Assembly: GCF_000948985.2 (NCBI RefSeq)
Contig: NZ_CP059733.1
Location: 372,001-436,000 of the forward strand
Reading direction: 5' to 3'
Source of the DNA: Thalassomonas viridans
Lineage (GTDB): Bacteria; Pseudomonadota; Gammaproteobacteria; Enterobacterales; Alteromonadaceae
Length of the DNA: 64,000 nt
The position numbers and the translations under genes were made by a program. Within the stretch, counting starts at the first letter, position 1; the number at the start of each line of letters is the position of its first letter. The notes under the pieces were generated by a model. It had not been told where the DNA came from. It made no database searches and saw only the letters and a program-made list of their open reading frames with translations. This document shows positions 58,173 to 64,000 of the stretch, piece by piece.

Positions 58173-58204
58173 TTTAGCCCACAGCTAGATTAACAGTATG
58201 TATT

Positions 58205-58230
58205 AAAACGGAGCCTCGGCTCCGTTTTTT
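58205..58230 (+). terminator. alpha operon terminator
   Basis: AAAACGGAGC-CTCG-GCTCCGTTTTTT, a strong intrinsic terminator 33 bases after rplQ. Confidence 0.95.
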
Positions 58231-58369
58231 ATTGCCCGCCGGCCGTCCCTGCTGCCGGAAAATCCCTGCCTTTTGCCGCACTCCCGCTTAGCTGTGCCGT
58301 GCCCGGGTACTTGACCGCCGGCGGTTTTCCCCGTATAACAAGTTGTCACATTAACCAGGAAAGTTATTC

Positions 58370-59269
58370 ATGTCTTCTCGAAACCCGATTATTGCCGTGA
58401 CGGGCTCCTCTGGTGCAGGAACATCTACCACCACAGAATCTTTTGAACATATCTTCCGCTCTTTGGGGATACGCTCTGCCCAGGTGGAAGGGGACAGTTT
58501 TCACCGTTATTCCCGCCAGGAGATGGATGTGGAAAAGCGCAAGGCCCGGGAAGAAGGCAGGAATATCAGCTATTTCGGCGATCAGGCCAATGACTTCGAT
58601 GCCCTGGAAAGGCTGTTTAAGGATTATTCCGAGACCGGCCGCGGCAAGATGCGCCGCTATCTGCACACCTTTGACGAGGCGGTGCCCTATAACCAGATGC
58701 CGGGGACTTTTACCCCCTGGGAAGACCTGGGGGAAGGCACGGATTTACTCTTTTATGAGGGCCTGCACGGCGGCGTGGTGACGGAAAACAATGATGTTGC
58801 CCAGTATGTGGATTTGCTGATCGGCATGGTGCCTATCGTCAACCTGGAGTGGATCCAGAAGATTATCCGGGATACCAGCCAGCGGGGACACAGCCGGGAA
58901 TCAGTGACCGCCAGCATAGTGCGCAGCATGGAAGATTACATTTCCTTTATCACTCCGCAGTTCTCCCGCACCCATATCAATTTCCAGCGGGTGCCGACGG
59001 TGGACACCTCCAACCCTTTCAGCGCCAAGGCGATCCCTTCATCGGATGAAAGTTTTGTGGTGATCCGTTTCCGTGAAGTCACAGATATCGACTTTCCCTA
59101 TTACCTGAGCATGATCGACGGTTCTTTTATGTCCCGGGTGAATACCCTGGTAGTGCCCGGCGGTAAGATGGGACTGGCGATGGAGTTGATTTTAACTCCC
59201 TTTATCCGGGATCTGATCAGGAAAAAAGAAGAGGCGAATAAGCAGCTGGACTGGATGAGCGACCTTTAA
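58370..59269 (+). CDS. prkB: phosphoribulokinase-like kinase PrkB
   Basis: 299 residues. P-loop GSSGAGTST (about 12-20), EGDSFHRYSR (about 40-49), LLFYEGLHGG as Walker-B region, and FQRVPTVDTSNPF. This is the short PrkB form found beside yhfA and crp in E. coli, where there is no RuBisCO; its physiological substrate is uncertain. ATG follows CCAGGAAAG. It stands alone, convergent with the yhfA-like gene. Confidence 0.88.
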   Translation: MSSRNPIIAVTGSSGAGTSTTTESFEHIFRSLGIRSAQVEGDSFHRYSRQEMDVEKRKAREEGRNISYFGDQANDFDALERLFKDYSETGRGKMRRYLHTFDEAVPYNQMPGTFTPWEDLGEGTDLLFYEGLHGGVVTENNDVAQYVDLLIGMVPIVNLEWIQKIIRDTSQRGHSRESVTASIVRSMEDYISFITPQFSRTHINFQRVPTVDTSNPFSAKAIPSSDESFVVIRFREVTDIDFPYYLSMIDGSFMSRVNTLVVPGGKMGLAMELILTPFIRDLIRKKEEANKQLDWMSDL

Positions 59270-59319
59270 GGAATCACCAGCGGCCGGGTGAAGCCGCCGG
59301 TATGCTGTCCGGACAGGGG

Positions 59320-59727
59320 CTAGTCCTGGTTAATGATCTCGAAATCATGGGTGATATTAACCGCCTTGTTCAGCATCAGGGCGACCGAACAATATTTGTC
59401 GGCAGAGAGGTTTACGGCCCTTTCCACCTGTTTTTCACTGATATCCTGGCCTGTCACCACAAAATGTAAATGTATGTCTGAAAATAGCCTTGGCACGCTG
59501 TCTACGCGCGTTCCTGTGATATCCACATAACAGTCGGCAACCTGTTGGCGGGATTTCTTTAATATACTGACGACATCCACGGATGAGCATCCCCCCAGGG
59601 AGATCAGCACGTTTTCCATCGGACTCGGCGCCAGTTCGCCGTTGTTGGCGTCCAGCACTATGCTGTGGCCGCTCTCGGAAGTTCCTAAAAATAACTCGTC
59701 AGAAACCCATTTAACCCTTGCCTTCAT
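59320..59727 (-). CDS. yhfA: OsmC-family protein, YhfA-like
   Basis: 135 residues. The two conserved Cys of the OsmC/Ohr fold are visible in SLGGCSSVDV (about 47) and DKYCSVALML (about 111). These proteins reduce peroxides with a thiol pair; YhfA's own substrate is not known. The neighbourhood prkB-yhfA matches E. coli, without crp in view. Confidence 0.85.
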   Translation of the reverse strand: MKARVKWVSDELFLGTSESGHSIVLDANNGELAPSPMENVLISLGGCSSVDVVSILKKSRQQVADCYVDITGTRVDSVPRLFSDIHLHFVVTGQDISEKQVERAVNLSADKYCSVALMLNKAVNITHDFEIINQD

Positions 59728-59795
59728 GTATTAGTTCTCTTTTTGTTGTCAGTTAATCCTGCCCCATTCTAACTAAGCTCTGGCAACCAGGCCAG

Positions 59796-59816
59796 CAAAA
59801 AGCCCGGCGTCGCCGG
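59796..59816 (-). terminator. terminator after the DUF3802-like gene
   Basis: On the minus strand CCGGC-GAC-GCCGG runs into GCTTTTTGC. Confidence 0.5.
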
Positions 59817-59900
59817 AGACAGGTTAAAACATGATTCGGGAGAAGGTTTGCCGGAGGGGGAGTTAACGGAAGAATCGTTTAAGGGTGAGTTTTCTCCGGG

Positions 59901-60287
59901 TTATTCAATGCTCTGGAATTCAGGGGAGTGTATTTCGGTATCAAATAAGTTCTTGATCAAACCGGCGAATTCGACAATAAAGTTCAGCTGTTCTTCCGTT
60001 ACCTGGTTGTTGATGATACCCGAGAGGATTTCTTCCAGATCATAGACGATTTCGTCCACTTCCCGGATGATCATATTGCGCTGGTTGAAAGACAGCTCGG
60101 TGTTCTGGCTGCAAACCATAATGATCTGCTCGCTTAACTCTTCCTCTATCATGGACATTATCGAACTGTGGCTGGCTTTTGCCGGGGTCGGATTGGCGGC
60201 CAGCTCTTCCTCCGGGGTTTCAAAGATGCTCAGGTGCTCAGTCAAGTACTCGATAACATGCATATAACCTTGGGTGTTGGTAACCAT
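59901..60287 (-). CDS. conserved protein resembling DUF3802
   Basis: 128 residues, acidic and mostly helical: MHVIEYLTEHLSIFE, IMSMIEEELSEQIIMVC, IIREVDEIVYDLEEILSGI. From memory this is the DUF3802 family found in Shewanella and related genera, of unknown function. No membrane segment or catalytic motif. Single gene with a likely terminator. Confidence 0.65.
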   Translation of the reverse strand: MVTNTQGYMHVIEYLTEHLSIFETPEEELAANPTPAKASHSSIMSMIEEELSEQIIMVCSQNTELSFNQRNMIIREVDEIVYDLEEILSGIINNQVTEEQLNFIVEFAGLIKNLFDTEIHSPEFQSIE

Positions 60288-60374
60288 AATAATGTCGTCA
60301 GCGTCCGGTCTTAGGATTAATTATAGCGGTTACTTTACTCTAAGTTATGGTTGATATTCAATAAATAGCCTTTT

Positions 60375-60533
60375 ATACCAAACGAAATAATGAATCGTTC
60401 ACCTTCAATGGTCCAAACAGCCAACTTCTGCGTTGCGCTCAATCCCAATAGCTGGCTATTGCTCAATCACGCGCCTTGAACTTGACTGTTTATCCTCATT
60501 GAATCTTGATCAATTCTTTATTACGTTTGGTAT
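60375..60533. mobile_element. MITE-like element with long imperfect terminal inverted repeats
   Basis: ATACCAAACG at the left and CGTTTGGTAT at the right are exact inverted ends; the pairing continues imperfectly (AAATAATGAAT versus ATTCTTTATTA). The 159-bp segment has no gene. Similar elements are common in Colwellia/Pseudoalteromonas genomes as far as I recall. No transposase in this window matches its ends. Confidence 0.65.
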
Positions 60534-60731
60534 TAAAAGCGTCTGGCGGGAAAAATTTAACCCGATAGCGGCAGGGGTTGGCGGCACCCGAACGGCAACA
60601 GAATAGCCGCGATATGTATGCCAGGCTGAAGGCCGGTGCCGATCCCGGTGAAATCAAGCCAGGAAAGGCTATTTTCGGCTGTTTTTGTCTTCGGTGGGGG
60701 CAGAGTGGGCCCGGGAGATTTTGCGCAAAAT

Positions 60732-60758
60732 AATAAGCCCTGAAGACCAGGGCTTATT
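60732..60758 (-). terminator. terminator after the DUF1338 gene
   Basis: AATAAGCCCTG pairs with CAGGGCTTATT across five bases, reading into ATTATTTTG on the minus strand, 48 bases past the gene. Confidence 0.75.
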
Positions 60759-60805
60759 GAGACACGGTTTTAAATCAGGAAGGCCCGATATCAGCCTGCC
60801 GCAGA

Positions 60806-61603
60806 TCAGGCGGCGTTGGTGCTTTCAAAAATCTTGTCGGCGGAAGCGGCGACAAAACCTGAGTATAATTCGCCGCTATTCAGCGGGTAGCGCTTGGCAA
60901 ACTCATAGAAACAGCTGGGGATTTCCAGGGTTTTATCGGTGAAAACCACTTCGGCCTTGTCCGCCAGGGTAGAGCTCTGCTCCAGTTTCACGGTTTCGTC
61001 ACCTTTGATTTCGCCGCCTGTGGTGTTGAGCTTAAAGCCGCCTTGCTTAAGGGCATCGTTAACCCCTTCGATGGTATCGAAGTTTTCCAGGTGGTTGATG
61101 CTGACGGTGAAGTGGTTGGCGCGGTAGCCCCAGGCCGCCAGCCAGGCAGCGTATTCGCTTTCCGCCAGCAGGGTCTGGTATTCGCTTGAGCTTACCTGCC
61201 AGGGAGCGCCGCTGTACAGGAAGTCTTCGCGTGCGGCGATGTCGTTGTCCAGGCCGTCTACCAGTTTGTGGATAATGGCTTGTGCCTGCTCGGACAATTG
61301 CTCTACCAGCAATTCACTGATGAAAACTTTAGGCAAAGTGCTGTCGCTGTGCTCGAAGTGTTTGGCGTACAGTTTCTTGGCTTCAAAGTGGTATTCGCCG
61401 CACTCTTTATAGCCCAGGGCCAGCAGGTGAGCCGCCAGTTTGTCCAGGTTAACCTTTTCCAGGTTAAAGGTGCGGTAGGCGACGTGATCATTGATCACAT
61501 CGCTGCCTGAACCCAGTAACTGGTGCACTTGCTTGGCAGAAGGGGTGACATCCAGGTAGTTTTTCCAGATGTTGTCGAACAAGGCAGTGATTTTAGACGT
61601 CAT
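60806..61603 (-). CDS. DUF1338 protein, 2-oxoadipate dioxygenase/decarboxylase (HglS) family
   Basis: 265 residues. NDHVAYRTF (about 38-46) and ANHFTVSINHL (about 162-172) supply the metal-binding His residues, and SGELYSGFVAASADKIFESTN near the end the conserved Glu. HglS of Pseudomonas turns 2-oxoadipate into D-2-hydroxyglutarate in lysine breakdown; this protein is a shorter relative and its substrate may differ. It lies just behind astD, as in several Alteromonadales, suggesting a link to amino-acid catabolism. Confidence 0.8.
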   Translation of the reverse strand: MTSKITALFDNIWKNYLDVTPSAKQVHQLLGSGSDVINDHVAYRTFNLEKVNLDKLAAHLLALGYKECGEYHFEAKKLYAKHFEHSDSTLPKVFISELLVEQLSEQAQAIIHKLVDGLDNDIAAREDFLYSGAPWQVSSSEYQTLLAESEYAAWLAAWGYRANHFTVSINHLENFDTIEGVNDALKQGGFKLNTTGGEIKGDETVKLEQSSTLADKAEVVFTDKTLEIPSCFYEFAKRYPLNSGELYSGFVAASADKIFESTNAA

Positions 61604-61803
61604 AATTATATCCTAGTAATGCTAAAAAAGAATAATTTCAAGTAAACAGGTGTTGTTTGAACGTTTCGGCAGCCCAGGGGCTATTTCCGGAATAAAATAA
61701 AGTTTTAACTCTAATTTTAAGCTATCAAAAGCTTATTGAAAATAGCGGCGAACAGGTATGCGAAAAATCTGACAGGAAATCAGATTTGATTGATACTCTT
61801 GAA

Positions 61804-61824
61804 GAAGCCGGGCCTGAGCCCGGC
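61804..61824. terminator. hairpin between astD and the DUF1338 gene
   Basis: AGCCGGGC-CTGA-GCCCGGCT, a strong 8-bp stem followed on the minus strand by TCTTC only. It would weaken, not abolish, readthrough from astD. Confidence 0.55.
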
Positions 61825-61891
61825 TGTTTGTAAGCTGTAGTTGAGTTGCATCAGCAATAAAGACTCAATATAGTGCTTATCTCTTGGCGGA

Positions 61892-63388
<1,497 letters not shown>

Positions 63389-63424
63389 TTAGCCCGGCAA
63401 AGCGCACATGATTGAAAACGGGTA

Positions 63425-64000
63425 TTAGTTGGCGATCAGGCGCACCCAGTCGCCTTCGCCCACCTGTAATGCATCGGCCGTAGCCTGGCTGATCACCACC
63501 TGGTCGGCGGTGGCCCGCAACGAAGCAGTCATCTGTACTGCCCTGAACTGCTCAACCTTAGTATTACAGATAATGTAATTGTCCGTGCCGCTGACCTCGC
63601 CGATGATCACCTGGCATTTGCTGCTTTCGCGCACGGATTTGATGGATTCCCGGGTGGCTTCTACCGTAGGGCCGCCGTCGAAGATATCGACATAACCGCG
63701 GCGGGCGAAACCTTCGGCTTCCAGCAGGCGCAGGGCAGGTACGGTTTTGGTGTGTACCTTGTTGATCACCCGCTGGGCTTCTTCGCTGAGCAGGTTGACA
63801 TAAATCGGGTATTTCGGCATTAGCTCGGCGATAAACTCTTTTTTGCCTATGCCGGTCAGGTAATCCGCCGTCGGGAAGTCCAGGGAGAAGAAATGCTCTT
63901 CCAGCCAGTCCCAGAAAGGCGAACGGCCATCGTCATCGGAGACGCCGCGCATTTCGGCGATCACTGTATCGGAAAAACGCTCGGTATGCTCGGCGATAAA
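63425..64000 (-). CDS. astA: arginine N-succinyltransferase AstA, C-terminal part (cut by window end)
   Basis: AstA succinylates arginine, the first step of the AST pathway. The reading frame stays open to the window edge (FIAEHTERFSDTVIAEMRG...), giving 191 residues of about 340. FWDWLEEHFFSLDFPTADYL and RRGYVDIFDGGPTVEA are typical. The apparent GTG/ATG starts inside are internal codons, not the true start. Confidence 0.92.
   Translation of the reverse strand, partial: FIAEHTERFSDTVIAEMRGVSDDDGRSPFWDWLEEHFFSLDFPTADYLTGIGKKEFIAELMPKYPIYVNLLSEEAQRVINKVHTKTVPALRLLEAEGFARRGYVDIFDGGPTVEATRESIKSVRESSKCQVIIGEVSGTDNYIICNTKVEQFRAVQMTASLRATADQVVISQATADALQVGEGDWVRLIAN

Overview
The window is chromosomal DNA from a marine gammaproteobacterium of the Alteromonadales, most likely Colwelliaceae and perhaps Thalassomonas or a close relative. 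The basis is the 16S/23S sequence style, the order murB-birA-coaX-tRNAs-tufB-secE-nusG-rpl-rpoBC-str-S10-spc-alpha, and neighbours such as prkB, a yhfA-like gene and astD/astA. The genus is an inference from memory, not from a search.

Layout. 1-1.4 kb: 5' part of trmA and a membrane-anchored RRM protein, both on the minus strand. 1.8-7.3 kb: an rRNA operon (16S-23S-5S, no tRNA in the spacer) followed by a second, decayed 5S copy with its own terminator. 7.45-10.2 kb: murB-birA-coaX, with overlapping genes. 10.3-29.6 kb: the tRNA(Thr-Tyr-Gly-Thr)-tufB unit, tRNA-Trp-secE-nusG, rplKAJL-rpoBC and the str operon rpsL-rpsG-fusA-tufA. The two tuf genes encode identical proteins, and their duplicated 3' tails and terminators are also shared.

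29.7-43.6 kb interrupts the usual str/S10 junction. It holds an IS1634-like transposase gene, a ten-gene minus-strand operon, a SymE-like gene and a second EF-G gene (fusA2). The operon is the main discovery candidate. It starts with a 43-residue peptide gene whose leader ends in Gly-Gly. A strong hairpin follows, then a GT-B-like glycosyltransferase, a family-2/7C glycosyltransferase, a radical SAM/SPASM enzyme, a second family-2 glycosyltransferase, a secreted NodB-type deacetylase, a sulfotransferase-like protein, an HD-like/DUF6817-like protein, a small Cys-phosphatase-like protein, a SelO-fold protein and an HlyC-type acyltransferase-like protein. The last two resemble, from memory, the MceJ/MchC and MceI/MchD pair that joins a glycosylated siderophore to class IIb microcins. 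I read the locus as a possibly undescribed ribosomal-peptide pathway in which a sugar-containing moiety is built and attached to the peptide. No exporter or leader peptidase gene is in the window.

44.0-58.2 kb: S10, spc and alpha ribosomal-protein operons, each with a recognisable promoter, ending at rplQ and a strong terminator. 58.4-64 kb: prkB-like kinase, OsmC/YhfA-like protein, a DUF3802-like protein, a MITE-like inverted repeat, a DUF1338 protein, and the arginine succinyltransferase pathway genes astD and astA (the latter cut by the window end).
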